From NCBI GenBank assembly GCA_020845935.1, contig JADLEV010000003.1:1-45210 (forward strand): 45,210 nt of DNA. The letters are read 5' to 3'. Made by a program: the position numbers and the translations under genes. The notes under the pieces are model-generated. The model was given only the letters and a program-made list of their open reading frames with translations, was not told where the DNA came from and made no database searches. Origin of the DNA: Gammaproteobacteria bacterium (lineage in GTDB: Bacteria; Pseudomonadota; Gammaproteobacteria; Ga0077536). Below, piece by piece: positions 9,750 through 16,902 of the stretch; positions within the stretch are counted from its first letter, which is position 1; every line of letters begins with the position of its first letter.

Positions 9750-10723
9750 TCCGGCTGGCGTCCCATGATCATCGCCATCACCGCCATGCGCACGGCGATG
9801 CCGTAACTGACTTGTTGCAGGATCACCGAGCGCGGCCCGTCGGCGACCGCCGAATCGATCTCGACGCCCCGGTTGATCGGGCCTGGATGCATCACGATGG
9901 CGTCGCGCTTGGCGGCGCGCAGCCGCTTCTCGGTGACGCCGTAAATCCGGAAATACTCGTGCGCGCTCGGCAACAGTGCGCTTTCCATCCGCTCCTGTTG
10001 CAGGCGCAGCATGATGATGACATCGCAGCCGCTGATGCCGTCCTCCAGCACGTGGTGCACGCTGACGCCGAGCGACTCAATCGCTGCCGGCAGCAAGGTC
10101 GCCGGGCCGACCACGCGCAGCTCCCGCACGCCAAGCGTTTTCAGCGCGTGGATTTCGGAGCGCGCGACGCGCGAATGGGCGACATCGCCGACGATCGCGA
10201 CCGTCAGGTCCTCGAACCCACCCTTGACGCGGCGGATGGTGAAGGCATCGAGCATCGCCTGGGTCGGATGCGCATGCCGGCCATCGCCGCCGTTGATGAC
10301 GCTGACCTCGGGCGCGACCTGTCGGGCAATGAAGAACGACGCACCGCTGTCCTGGTGGCGCACGACGAACATGTCGGTGTGCATCGCCTCGAGGTTGCGC
10401 AGCGTATCGCGCAGCGACTCGCCCTTGCGCGCCGACGACATCTCGATGTTCATGTTCATGACGTCGGCGGAGAGGCGCTTGGCCGCGAGTTCGAACGTCG
10501 TCCGCGTCCGCGTGCTGGGCTCGAAGAACAGGTTGATTACCGTCTTGCCGCGCAGCAGCGGCACTTTCTTCACCGCGCGATCACCGACGCCGACGAAGCG
10601 CTCGGCGTTGTCGAGAATCTCGGTGAGCAAGGCTTGCGGCAGGCCTTCGATGGAGAGGAAATGTCGCAGGCGTCCCTGCGGATCGAGTTGCAGATTCTGG
10701 GTTACATTCGTCGCCACGCGCAC
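9746..10723 (-). CDS. pyrB: Aspartate carbamoyltransferase catalytic chain
   Basis: A 325-residue enzyme that joins carbamoyl phosphate and aspartate, the first committed step of pyrimidine synthesis. The carbamoyl-phosphate motif is [19 protein letters not shown], followed by the SARKGES loop region, the HPTQAMLD motif and the aspartate-binding LRLQQERM region. The protein is of the longer bacterial kind that pairs with PyrC' rather than with the regulatory PyrI, and no pyrI is present. It is the first gene of a minus-strand operon with pyrC' and pyrK. The start lies 44 bases from the start of the divergent NlpC/P60 gene, so the pyrimidine promoter must be in or around this short gap. No pyrimidine attenuator was recognised. 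Confidence 0.95.
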   Translation of the reverse strand: MRVATNVTQNLQLDPQGRLRHFLSIEGLPQALLTEILDNAERFVGVGDRAVKKVPLLRGKTVINLFFEPSTRTRTTFELAAKRLSADVMNMNIEMSSARKGESLRDTLRNLEAMHTDMFVVRHQDSGASFFIARQVAPEVSVINGGDGRHAHPTQAMLDAFTIRRVKGGFEDLTVAIVGDVAHSRVARSEIHALKTLGVRELRVVGPATLLPAAIESLGVSVHHVLEDGISGCDVIIMLRLQQERMESALLPSAHEYFRIYGVTEKRLRAAKRDAIVMHPGPINRGVEIDSAVADGPRSVILQQVSYGIAVRMAVMAMIMGRQPE

Positions 10724-10767
10724 GGTGCGGCAGTATACCGAAGATCCCCGGACCGGCGCGCGCTAAC

Positions 10768-11355
10768 ATGCCACCCGTGACGCACTCCGACATGATGGTC
10801 TGGCGCAGTCTGCGCTGCGAACTCGCTGCCATGGCGCTGCTGGCCCTCGTTGCCGGCTGTTCCACGGTGCCAGCACCGCGACCGCCGGCTGCCGCGGCGC
10901 CGCACGCGCCGCCACAACCGATCACGTCGCGCGATTATCTCGGCGTCCTCGCCTATGCGGTCAGCCTGCGCGGCGCGCCGTACCGTGCCGGCGGGGAATC
11001 GCCCGACACCGGTTTCGATTGCAGCGGTTTTGTCCGCCATGTCTACGCCAGATTGGGCGTCGATCTGCCGCGCAATACCGCAGCGCTTGCCACGGCACTC
11101 GGCACCGTTGACTTCGCCGAACGCGAGGCCGGCGATCTGGTGTTTTTCAACACCACCGGCACGCCGTACAGCCACGTCGGCATCTATCTTGGCGATGATC
11201 GCTTCGTGCACGCGCCCAGCACGCGCACCGGCAAGGTCATGGTGTCGAGTCTGATGGAGGAATACTGGCGCAGACGCATCAACGGGATCCGGCGCGCGCC
11301 ACCCGGAGGCCCGGCCCGCGCGCTACGGCACGACGACGACGTCGCCCGGCCGTAA
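10768..11355 (+). CDS. NlpC/P60 family lipoprotein, peptidoglycan endopeptidase
   Basis: A 195-residue protein with a lipobox (LVAGC, cysteine 31 from the first ATG), a proline-rich linker and an NlpC/P60 cysteine-peptidase domain. The catalytic cysteine is in FDCSGFV (residue 85) and the histidine in YSHVGIYLG (residue 136); a further histidine is in FVHAPS (148). It probably sits in the outer membrane and cuts stem peptides in the periplasm, like Spr/MepS. The start is not certain: ATG codons at 10768, 10792, 10795 and 10831 are in frame, and none has a strong ribosome site. The lipobox allows any of the first three. The last 33 bases overlap the end of the convergent Wza-like gene, so the two 3' ends are antisense to each other. 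Confidence 0.88.
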   Translation: MPPVTHSDMMVWRSLRCELAAMALLALVAGCSTVPAPRPPAAAAPHAPPQPITSRDYLGVLAYAVSLRGAPYRAGGESPDTGFDCSGFVRHVYARLGVDLPRNTAALATALGTVDFAEREAGDLVFFNTTGTPYSHVGIYLGDDRFVHAPSTRTGKVMVSSLMEEYWRRRINGIRRAPPGGPARALRHDDDVARP

Positions 11356-11916
11356 CACCAGATTCTGCGCGACGTCGTCGCCGCTGGCGACGTCGCCATA
11401 ATTGAATGGAATCGAGCGCTCCACGCCGCTCTCATCCCGGCGCAGCACGCGAATCTTGTTGACACTGGCGTAGGTGCTCGCGCCACCGGCCATTGCCAGC
11501 GCCTGCATCACATCGACCGCCCGTTGCATCACGAACATGCCGGGGCGGTTCACCTGACCGACCACGTAAACGACATTGCCGGCGGTCTGGCGCACCTGCA
11601 CCGTGACCATCGGATCCGGGATGTAACTCTCGATCCGGGTCGCGATCTGCTCGCGTACCGCCGCCACACTCTGACCCTGCGCCGCGATGTCGCCGACCAG
11701 CGGAAACGAGAACTTGCCATCGGGCCGGACGATCACTTCCTGCTGCAAGTCCTGCTCACGCCAGACCGAGATCGCCAGCACGTCGCCGGCCTGAATCGCG
11801 TAGTCCACTGCTTCCTCGGCGCGTACCGGTGACCCTGGAAAAATGCAGCTGCCGGCGACGAGTGCCAGCGCGAAAAGGGCGCGGCACCGAGCGCGCCCGA
11901 CTACGGTTGCTGTCAT
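11323..11916 (-). CDS. Wza-type polysaccharide export protein (Poly_export/SLBB)
   Basis: I place the start at the ATG at 11916, giving 197 residues that begin with a signal-like segment (RALFALALVAGSCIFPGSPVRAEE). The ORF can extend to 12006, but those 30 residues are not signal-like. The mature part has the Poly_export domain (DYAIQAGDVLAISVW, VIVRPDGKFSFPLVGDI, PDPMVTVQV) and an SLBB domain (YVVGQVNRPGMFVM, MAGGASTYA), and ends in the typical RPGDVVVVP. Proteins of this group form the outer-membrane or periplasmic exit of capsule and exopolysaccharide export. No other export or glycosyltransferase gene is near, so it is an orphan here. Short members of this kind are also found in exosortase/PEP-CTERM-linked polysaccharide systems, which fits the PEP-CTERM protein at 35.1 kb, though that link is inference. 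Confidence 0.85.
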   Translation of the reverse strand: MTATVVGRARCRALFALALVAGSCIFPGSPVRAEEAVDYAIQAGDVLAISVWREQDLQQEVIVRPDGKFSFPLVGDIAAQGQSVAAVREQIATRIESYIPDPMVTVQVRQTAGNVVYVVGQVNRPGMFVMQRAVDVMQALAMAGGASTYASVNKIRVLRRDESGVERSIPFNYGDVASGDDVAQNLVLRPGDVVVVP

Positions 11917-12271
11917 GGCGATACTGCGGTTGAAATGAAATGCTTTGCACACGCTGATGTTCCTCTTGGCAATTTCCACAATGCGCTGTGGCCAGGCCGG
12001 CGTCATAAGCCGATGCCACGCCAGACGGCCGTTGCTTGCTGTGGCGTTTATCGTAATTCAACCGGTAGGGCGTTCATAGGTTCACGGCCGGATGGGTCAG
12101 GGACAAGAAGCCAGACCGGCCCCGGTAAGTGCTATCCGCGAACAGTTCCCACACCGGGTTTGCCGAAGTTAGACTCTCGTCACGAAACGGCCACCCGTTT
12201 GTGACGATTTGCAGCTCCGTGGTGTGCCCCCTCTGCTCGCAGCATGTAATAGATGGCGAAGGGCATCCGCA
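11917..12271. other. Divergent intergenic region, 355 bp
   Basis: This lies between the starts of the Wza-like gene and a small membrane-protein gene, so it should carry both promoters. I could not fix a -35/-10 pair. Two GG-rich sites on each strand were tested as sigma-54 promoters and fail the GG/GC spacing. The one clear structure is the inverted repeat at 12178-12206. Confidence 0.5.
12178..12206. repeat. Inverted repeat upstream of the small membrane-protein gene
   Basis: CGTCACGAAACGG (12178-12190) pairs with CCGTTTGTGACG (12195-12206) with a single bulged base and a 4-base loop. It lies about 65 bases upstream of the start at 12272. It could be an operator for a dimeric regulator or a leader hairpin; there is no T tract, so a terminator is unlikely. 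Confidence 0.6.
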
Positions 12272-12805
12272 ATGGCCTCAGGCACCGCACTCATTGAACT
12301 CAGGTTGCAGAGCATCGGTCGGCTCTACAACTCGCTGGATCCCTCGCCATTTCACGAGCGCGACCTGGATCGCGACGCCGAGCAGTTCATCGTTTCCTGG
12401 GCTCAGGAGTATCCGCTGCGGCAGCCCCTGCGGCTGCGGATTCATTTCGATCGGCCGCCGGAACCCGCTGGCGAGATCGAGCGCATCGCCGATTCCGTGC
12501 ATCACTTCTTCGCCTACCGCAGCACACTCAATCGGCTCGATTTGCGCCGGCTGGTCTATGAGGGCTGGATCAGCCGGGTCATTGGCCTGCTGTTTCTCAC
12601 CAGCTGCATCCTGATCGCACATACGCTGGTACGTGGCGGCAGCGTCGTGAGCCTCGTGCTGCGCGAAGGTTTGACGCTGGTCGGCTGGGTTGCGATGTGG
12701 CGACCGCTCGACATCTGTCTCTACCGCTGGTGGCCGATCCGCCGGCTCGGACGGATCTACGACAAGCTGGCGTCGGTCCCCATCGAGATTCACCCCGGGC
12801 GCTGA
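12272..12805 (+). CDS. Small membrane protein of unknown function
   Basis: The preferred start is the ATG at 12272, which has GAAGGG about 7 bases upstream and gives 177 residues (MASGTALIELRLQSIG). An upstream ATG at 12209 would add a poor leader. The first 100 residues are soluble, with SLDPSPFHERDLDRDAEQFIV and a pair of short strands (LRQPLRLRIHF). They are followed by two hydrophobic helices at about residues 106-125 (VIGLLFLTSCILIAHTLV) and 134-150 (GLTLVGWVAMWRPLDICLY). It ends with a basic cytoplasmic tail (RRLGRIYDKLASVPIEI). I do not recognise the family. Base composition and codon use match the neighbouring genes, so it is likely a real gene. Confidence 0.7.
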   Translation: MASGTALIELRLQSIGRLYNSLDPSPFHERDLDRDAEQFIVSWAQEYPLRQPLRLRIHFDRPPEPAGEIERIADSVHHFFAYRSTLNRLDLRRLVYEGWISRVIGLLFLTSCILIAHTLVRGGSVVSLVLREGLTLVGWVAMWRPLDICLYRWWPIRRLGRIYDKLASVPIEIHPGR

Positions 12806-13152
12806 GCCCGATGGCCATTACCACCGGATCCGGTCATCTCCGGCGCTGGCGGGTTGGCTTCGGGCCGAGGCCATCGTGCTCAATGAACCTTCGTGGTATG
12901 CGGCGCACGGCATCGCGCGGCCTGCCGGCCACAGCGTGACCCGGGTCGAACGCAAGCGACGCGTCGTCGTCACCGAAACGACACGATGCAGACCTGCGAC
13001 CCGAGCCGCGGGGCACAACCTATGGCTCGGTCGCACCGTTGTGCGAACAGTCGCGCGGTCGCACGAAGCGCTTCGTGACGCTGCCCTCATCGCGGTGGCC
13101 CGCCGTCGCAGGGGCTGGTGTTCGATCACAAGGTCGCGGCCGGGGCCCGCTC
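12806..13152. other. Intergenic stretch, 347 bp, no gene seen
   Basis: It lies between the small membrane protein and the end of pspF. Short ORFs in it show no family resemblance. The right end carries a REP-like sequence. Confidence 0.5.
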
Positions 13153-13157
13153 CTACC
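13132..13157. repeat. REP-like palindromic element at the end of pspF
   Basis: The sequence GGTCGCGGCCGGGGCCCGC followed by TCCTACC resembles the GTAGGAGCGGGC...GCGACC extragenic palindromes common in Xanthomonadales and Pseudomonas genomes. It ends inside the pspF stop codon. Only one copy was found in this window, so its status as a repeat family rests on resemblance alone. Confidence 0.4.
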
Positions 13158-14274
13158 ACCGGGGCGGGATCGCGTGCTTGCGCAACTGACCGCGAAACTG
13201 GTGGTAGCTCAGGCCGAGCAAGGCCGCGGCCTTGCGCTGGTTGAATCGGGTCCGCCGCAGCGCGGCTTGCAGCAATCGTTGCGCAAAGGCCGCGGTCAAT
13301 GCATCGAAACTGCACGGCAGCTCGGGGTCCCCTTCCACCAGTGCTTGCTGCGCTGCGGGTGCTGCGTCCGGAGCCGCGGCGGTCAAGCGTTCATCGGCGA
13401 TTCCTGCCGCAACCAACCCTGGCGCAGTTCCGGTCGCAGGAAGCCGTTCGATCGGTGTGACAGGTGAGGCAACCGCCGCCAGGCGGTACGGCGACGCGAA
13501 GGGATCGAACTCGATGGCCTCGATGATTTGCTCGGTACGTTCCAGCCGGTAGACCGCGCGCTCGACGACGTTGCGCAACTCGCGCACGTTGCCCGGCCAG
13601 GGATACGCCCGCAGGGACGCTTCGGCGTCACGCGAGAAGCCGGCGAAATACTCGCGGCCGAGTTCGCGCGTCATGTTCTCCGAGAACCGCCGCGCCAATA
13701 ATGGAATGTCACCGGGGCGCGCCCGCAGCGGCGGTACCGTCAGCACATCGAACGATAGGCGATCGAGCAGATCGGCGCGGAAGCGGCCGCTGTGCGCCAG
13801 GCTCGGCAGATCGACGTTGGCCGCGGCGACGAGCCGGACATCGACCGACTCGGTCGCGCTGGAGCCGACGCGCTCGTACTCGTGATACTCGACCACCCGC
13901 AGCAGCTTCTCCTGCAAGCGCAGGCTCATGCTGGAGATCTCATCGAGAAACAGCGTGCCGCCGTCGGCCAGTTCGAACCGCCCGACCCGCGCGCGCGTCG
14001 CGCCGGTATAGGCACCGGCGACATGGCCGAACAGTTCCGACTCGAGCAGATCCTCGTGCAGCGCGGCGCAGTTGAACTTGACGAAGTTGCGCTGCCAGCG
14101 CTCCGACAGGTAATGCAGCCGCGCCGCGATCAGTTCCTTGCCGGTGCCACGCTCGCCGACGATCAGGACCGGCTTATCGAGCGGTGCGAGGCGCGAGACC
14201 TGTTCCAGAACGGCGAGAAAGTTGTCCGCTTCACCGACGATGGGGTCCGGTGATTCGACTCGCTCAGGCGTCAT
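13153..14274 (-). CDS. pspF: Phage-shock operon activator, sigma-54 dependent
   Basis: A 373-residue enhancer-binding protein without an N-terminal receiver domain, as in PspF. The AAA+ domain fills residues 7-240: Walker A GERGTGKE, the sigma-54 contact loop as GAYTGA (usual form GAFTGA), Walker B GGTLFLDEIS, and the arginine-rich RLSFDVLTVPPLRARPGDI. The C-terminus has a Fis-type helix-turn-helix (QRKAAALLGLSYHQFRGQLRKH). A linker of about 80 residues, rich in alanine and proline (about 260-340), makes the protein longer than the 325-residue E. coli form. PspF drives pspA transcription when PspA no longer holds it. The gene is divergent from pspA with 246 bases between starts, the same arrangement as in enterobacteria. 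The last residues overlap a REP-like element. Confidence 0.92.
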   Translation of the reverse strand: MTPERVESPDPIVGEADNFLAVLEQVSRLAPLDKPVLIVGERGTGKELIAARLHYLSERWQRNFVKFNCAALHEDLLESELFGHVAGAYTGATRARVGRFELADGGTLFLDEISSMSLRLQEKLLRVVEYHEYERVGSSATESVDVRLVAAANVDLPSLAHSGRFRADLLDRLSFDVLTVPPLRARPGDIPLLARRFSENMTRELGREYFAGFSRDAEASLRAYPWPGNVRELRNVVERAVYRLERTEQIIEAIEFDPFASPYRLAAVASPVTPIERLPATGTAPGLVAAGIADERLTAAAPDAAPAAQQALVEGDPELPCSFDALTAAFAQRLLQAALRRTRFNQRKAAALLGLSYHQFRGQLRKHAIPPRW

Positions 14275-14405
14275 GGCAGTTAGCCTCGATTACCACGATG
14301 TGGCGAATTATCTCGAACATTAGCCATATTGACCACGAACAATAGGGTAACCCAAGCAAAAGGTGGGTGTCCCAGATTAGGCTCAGTTCGATGGACATTC
14401 AGTTA

Positions 14406-14418
14406 AATCAATCGGTTG
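14406..14418. promoter_or_regulatory. IHF-like site in the psp control region
   Basis: AATCAATCGGTTG matches the IHF consensus WATCAANNNNTTR at every fixed position. It lies 18 bases upstream of the -24 element of the sigma-54 promoter, between that promoter and the pspF side, which is where DNA bending would bring PspF to the polymerase. An IHF site in this position is known from the E. coli pspA promoter. Confidence 0.65.
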
Positions 14419-14436
14419 CCGCGCAAGCGCGACACT

Positions 14437-14452
14437 TGGCACGGGGATCGCA
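14437..14452 (+). promoter_or_regulatory. Sigma-54 promoter of pspABC
   Basis: TTGGCACGGGGATCGCA fits the TGGCAC-N5-TTGCA pattern with one mismatch in the -12 half (TCGCA). The GG and GC doublets have the required 10-base separation. The start of transcription would fall near 14462, about 60 bases before the pspA start codon. Confidence 0.8.
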
Positions 14453-14520
14453 ATGTCTAGCCCATGATTCGCCACCGGCGAATCGCTTGGGACATACCAG
14501 AGGAAACTGCGGAGACTGCC

Positions 14521-15198
14521 ATGGGAATATTTTCACGATTCTCGGATGTCGTTAACTCGAACATCCACACGATGCTGGACAAGGCCGAAGACCCGGAAAA
14601 GATGGTCCGGCTGATCATTCAGGAGATGGAGGACACGATGGTCGAGGTGCGCTCGACCGCGGTCCGCGCGCTGGCGCGCAAGAAGGAGATTCAGCGAGCA
14701 CTCGAACAATTGCGGCATGATGCCGAGGACTGGGCCGCGAAGGCGGAACTCGCGGTCACGCGCAACCGTGACGATCTGGCGCGCGGCGCGCTCGGTGCGC
14801 GCGAGCGTGCCGTTGCTCAGGCCGCGCATCTGGAGCAGGAAGCCGCGACGCTGGAGCAGGAGATCGACAAGCTCGATCACGACATCGCGCAACTGAAGGC
14901 GAAGCTCGGCGACGCCCGCCAGCGGCAAAAGGCGATCACGCTCCGGCGCCAGTCGGTCAGCTCGCGGCTGAAGGTCAAGACGACGATCAACGATCAGCGC
15001 GCCACGGATGCGATGGAAAAGCTGTCGCGCTACGAAGGCCGGATCGATCGGATGGAAGCGGAACTCGAAGCCTATGATCTCGGTACGCGCGATCTGGCGG
15101 AGGAGTTCAAGACCATGGAGGAAAATGAGCGCGTCGAGCGTCAACTAGAAGAGCTGCGCAGCAAGCTGCGCGCGCAAAAACCGGTGCGACCGGAATAG
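14521..15198 (+). CDS. pspA: Phage-shock protein A
   Basis: Started at the ATG at 14521 (GGAG seven bases upstream), the protein has 225 residues and the family N-terminus MGIFSRFSDVVNSNIHTMLD, an amphipathic membrane-binding helix. The rest is a long alpha-helical hairpin of the PspA/IM30 (ESCRT-III-like) family, with heptad-rich stretches such as EQEAATLEQEIDKLDHD and EKLSRYEGRIDRMEAELEAY. An in-frame ATG at 14464 lies downstream of the predicted transcription start but gives an unconserved leader. PspA binds stressed inner membrane, helps stop proton leakage, and inhibits PspF when free. It is followed by pspB (30-base gap) and pspC (overlap), forming one operon. Confidence 0.95.
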   Translation: MGIFSRFSDVVNSNIHTMLDKAEDPEKMVRLIIQEMEDTMVEVRSTAVRALARKKEIQRALEQLRHDAEDWAAKAELAVTRNRDDLARGALGARERAVAQAAHLEQEAATLEQEIDKLDHDIAQLKAKLGDARQRQKAITLRRQSVSSRLKVKTTINDQRATDAMEKLSRYEGRIDRMEAELEAYDLGTRDLAEEFKTMEENERVERQLEELRSKLRAQKPVRPE

Positions 15199-15228
15199 TT
15201 CTGGCACGGTCAGGAAAGGCTTGCGGCA

Positions 15229-15528
15229 ATGGGACACCTGTTTGGCAGCTTGATACCGCTCGCGCCCTTCATCATGGTCGTCGCGATCGTGTGGATCACC
15301 TTCCACTACAAGCACAAATATCCGCGCGACACCGCGCGGCACGATCGCCACCGGCGCAACCGCGGCGAACAGACCACCACCGCGCCGGAACCGGAGCCGA
15401 CGGCAACGCCCGTCACGCCGGACCAGGCCGATTTGGCCGAGGTCGCCGAGCGTATGGAGCAGCGCATCGCGGCGCTGGAACAACTGCTCGATGCGAAATC
15501 ACCGGGCTGGAGAAACCGACATGATTAG
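15229..15528 (+). CDS. pspB: Phage-shock protein B
   Basis: A 99-residue protein with one N-terminal membrane helix (LFGSLIPLAPFIMVVAIVWITFHY, in two overlapping halves) and a cytoplasmic C-terminal coiled coil (ADLAEVAERMEQRIAALEQLLD). E. coli PspB has about 74 residues; the extra length here is a Thr/Pro/Glu-rich spacer (residues about 48-66) between membrane helix and coiled coil. PspB works with PspC as the inner-membrane sensor that pulls PspA off PspF. The stop codon overlaps the start of pspC by 8 bases. Confidence 0.85.
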   Translation: MGHLFGSLIPLAPFIMVVAIVWITFHYKHKYPRDTARHDRHRRNRGEQTTTAPEPEPTATPVTPDQADLAEVAERMEQRIAALEQLLDAKSPGWRNRHD

Positions 15529-15913
15529 AGAATCGATTCACGACCTGTTTCCGGTCCTGCGCCGGATCCGGCGCAAGCCAAGCGAAGGCTTTTGGGCTGG
15601 CGTCTGCGCCGGACTGGCCGATTTCCTGTCGGTCGATCCCAAGCTGGTCCGCTTCATCTGGTTCTTCGGCGCGCTGATGACCGGGCTGTTCCCGTTCGTC
15701 ATCGTCTATCTGGCTCTGTGGTACCTGACCGATCCAGAACCGGCTGCCAGCACGGCATCGCACCCATTCGGCAACTTTACCGGGCGCGCGCCGTCCTATG
15801 AGGCATCGGCGTTGCGCGATCGCTTCGCTCGGCTCGAAGAGCGGCTGCGTTCGCTCGAAGCCTGCGTATCCTCGCGCGAATTCCAGTTACGCCGCGAATT
15901 CGAGGATCTCTAA
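15521..15913 (+). CDS. pspC: Phage-shock protein C
   Basis: From the ATG at 15521 the product has 130 residues. The PspC domain (residues about 17-70) is clear: PSEGFWAGVCAGLADFLSVD, then WFFGALMTGLFPFVIVYLALWYL as the membrane helix region. The C-terminal 45 residues form a helix with leucine spacing (LRDRFARLEERLRSLEACV), likely to pair with PspB. No PspD or PspE gene follows. The gap to the next gene is 77 bases and no strong terminator was seen, so read-through from the psp promoter into the ABC/RND genes is possible but not shown. Confidence 0.92.
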   Translation: MIRESIHDLFPVLRRIRRKPSEGFWAGVCAGLADFLSVDPKLVRFIWFFGALMTGLFPFVIVYLALWYLTDPEPAASTASHPFGNFTGRAPSYEASALRDRFARLEERLRSLEACVSSREFQLRREFEDL

Positions 15914-15990
15914 GCCGCAGCAATTGCGTCATCTCTGAACCAGTTCCTCCTGGACTCGTTCAGACCTTCCCTGGCCGAGGAGGAGCGGAC

Positions 15991-16902
15991 ATGGCAGAAG
16001 CAATGATCGTCGCCGAGGGTGTGCGTCACGTGTACCGGGGCGGTCGCGTCGCGCTCGATGAAGTCAGTCTCAGCATCGGCACCGGGCTGTTCGGCCTGCT
16101 TGGCTCGAATGGTGCCGGCAAGAGCACCTTGATGCGGATCCTCTGCACGCTGCTCGCGCCGACCGCCGGCACCGTGCGCGTTGGCGGCCGAGACGTGCTG
16201 CGCGAGCGCACCGCGGTGCGCCGGTTGCTCGGCTACCTGCCGCAGGAGTTCGGGGCCTGGCGCCTGCAACGCGTCGCCGAGGTCGTCGATTCACTCGCGG
16301 CCTTGTCGGGCATGAGCGATCGCACCCAGCGCCAGCGCCGGGTCGCCGAGGTGCTCGATTCGGTCGGGCTCGGCAAGGTCGCCGATCGCAAGGTCAAGCA
16401 ATTGTCCGGCGGCATGCTGCGCCGTCTCGGTGTCGCGCAGGCGCTGGTGCACGAGCCGCGCGTGCTGATCGTCGATGAACCGACCGTCGGCCTCGATCCG
16501 GAGGAGCGCTTGCGCTTTCGCCAGTTGATGGCGGATCTTGGCCGCGATCGCACCGTGGTGCTGTCCACCCACATCGTCGCCGACCTCGGCTCGGGCTGCG
16601 CCGATCTGGCGATCATCGACCACGGCAAGGTCCGCTTTCGCGGCGCGCCCACCGAACTGCTGCGCGAGGCGCACGACAAGGTGTTCGAGATCACCGTGCC
16701 GGTGGCCGCCGAAGGTGCGCTGCTGGAGCTGCTCGAGATCGTCCGCCGTGTCGCCAATGGCGGCATGCTCCAGCTCCGCGGCGTGCTGCGCGGCAGCACG
16801 ATTCCCGCCGGCGCGACGCCGGTCGCAGACATCACGCTCGAAGAAGCCTATCTCGCGTTCATGCTGCCGCATGGACTCGTCGTCGAGGAGACCGCGCCAT
16901 GA
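15991..16902 (+). CDS. ABC transporter ATP-binding protein
   Basis: A 303-residue single ABC ATPase with a strong ribosome site (GAGGAGGAG). Walker A is GSNGAGKST (residues about 39-47), the Q-loop is in LGYLPQEFG, the signature is LSGGMLRRLG, Walker B is VLIVDEPTVGLDP, and the switch histidine is in LSTHIV. It belongs to the ABC-2 exporter (CcmA/NatA-like) group, with a C-terminal extension of about 80 residues that has no clear function. It lacks membrane segments, so it should pair with a permease. The stop overlaps the start of the next gene by four bases, making the fused permease its most likely partner. Its core closely resembles the ABC domain fused to the RND protein at 24.5-29.3 kb (shared LGYLPQEFG/VGYLPQEFG and VDEPTVGLDP..ER..FR), so the two probably arose by duplication. 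Confidence 0.9.
   Translation: MAEAMIVAEGVRHVYRGGRVALDEVSLSIGTGLFGLLGSNGAGKSTLMRILCTLLAPTAGTVRVGGRDVLRERTAVRRLLGYLPQEFGAWRLQRVAEVVDSLAALSGMSDRTQRQRRVAEVLDSVGLGKVADRKVKQLSGGMLRRLGVAQALVHEPRVLIVDEPTVGLDPEERLRFRQLMADLGRDRTVVLSTHIVADLGSGCADLAIIDHGKVRFRGAPTELLREAHDKVFEITVPVAAEGALLELLEIVRRVANGGMLQLRGVLRGSTIPAGATPVADITLEEAYLAFMLPHGLVVEETAP

Noticed and set aside
12690-13244. A plus-strand frame with a stretch (WLRAEAIVLNEPSWYAAHGI) that briefly suggested chorismate lyase
   Set aside because: The catalytic arginine and glutamate blocks of UbiC are absent, the frame overlaps real genes at both ends, and the rest is Arg-rich shadow sequence.
15914-15990. A terminator between pspC and the ABC ATPase gene
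   Set aside because: Only weak, imperfect pairing (around CCAGTTCCTCCTGG) without a T tract is present.
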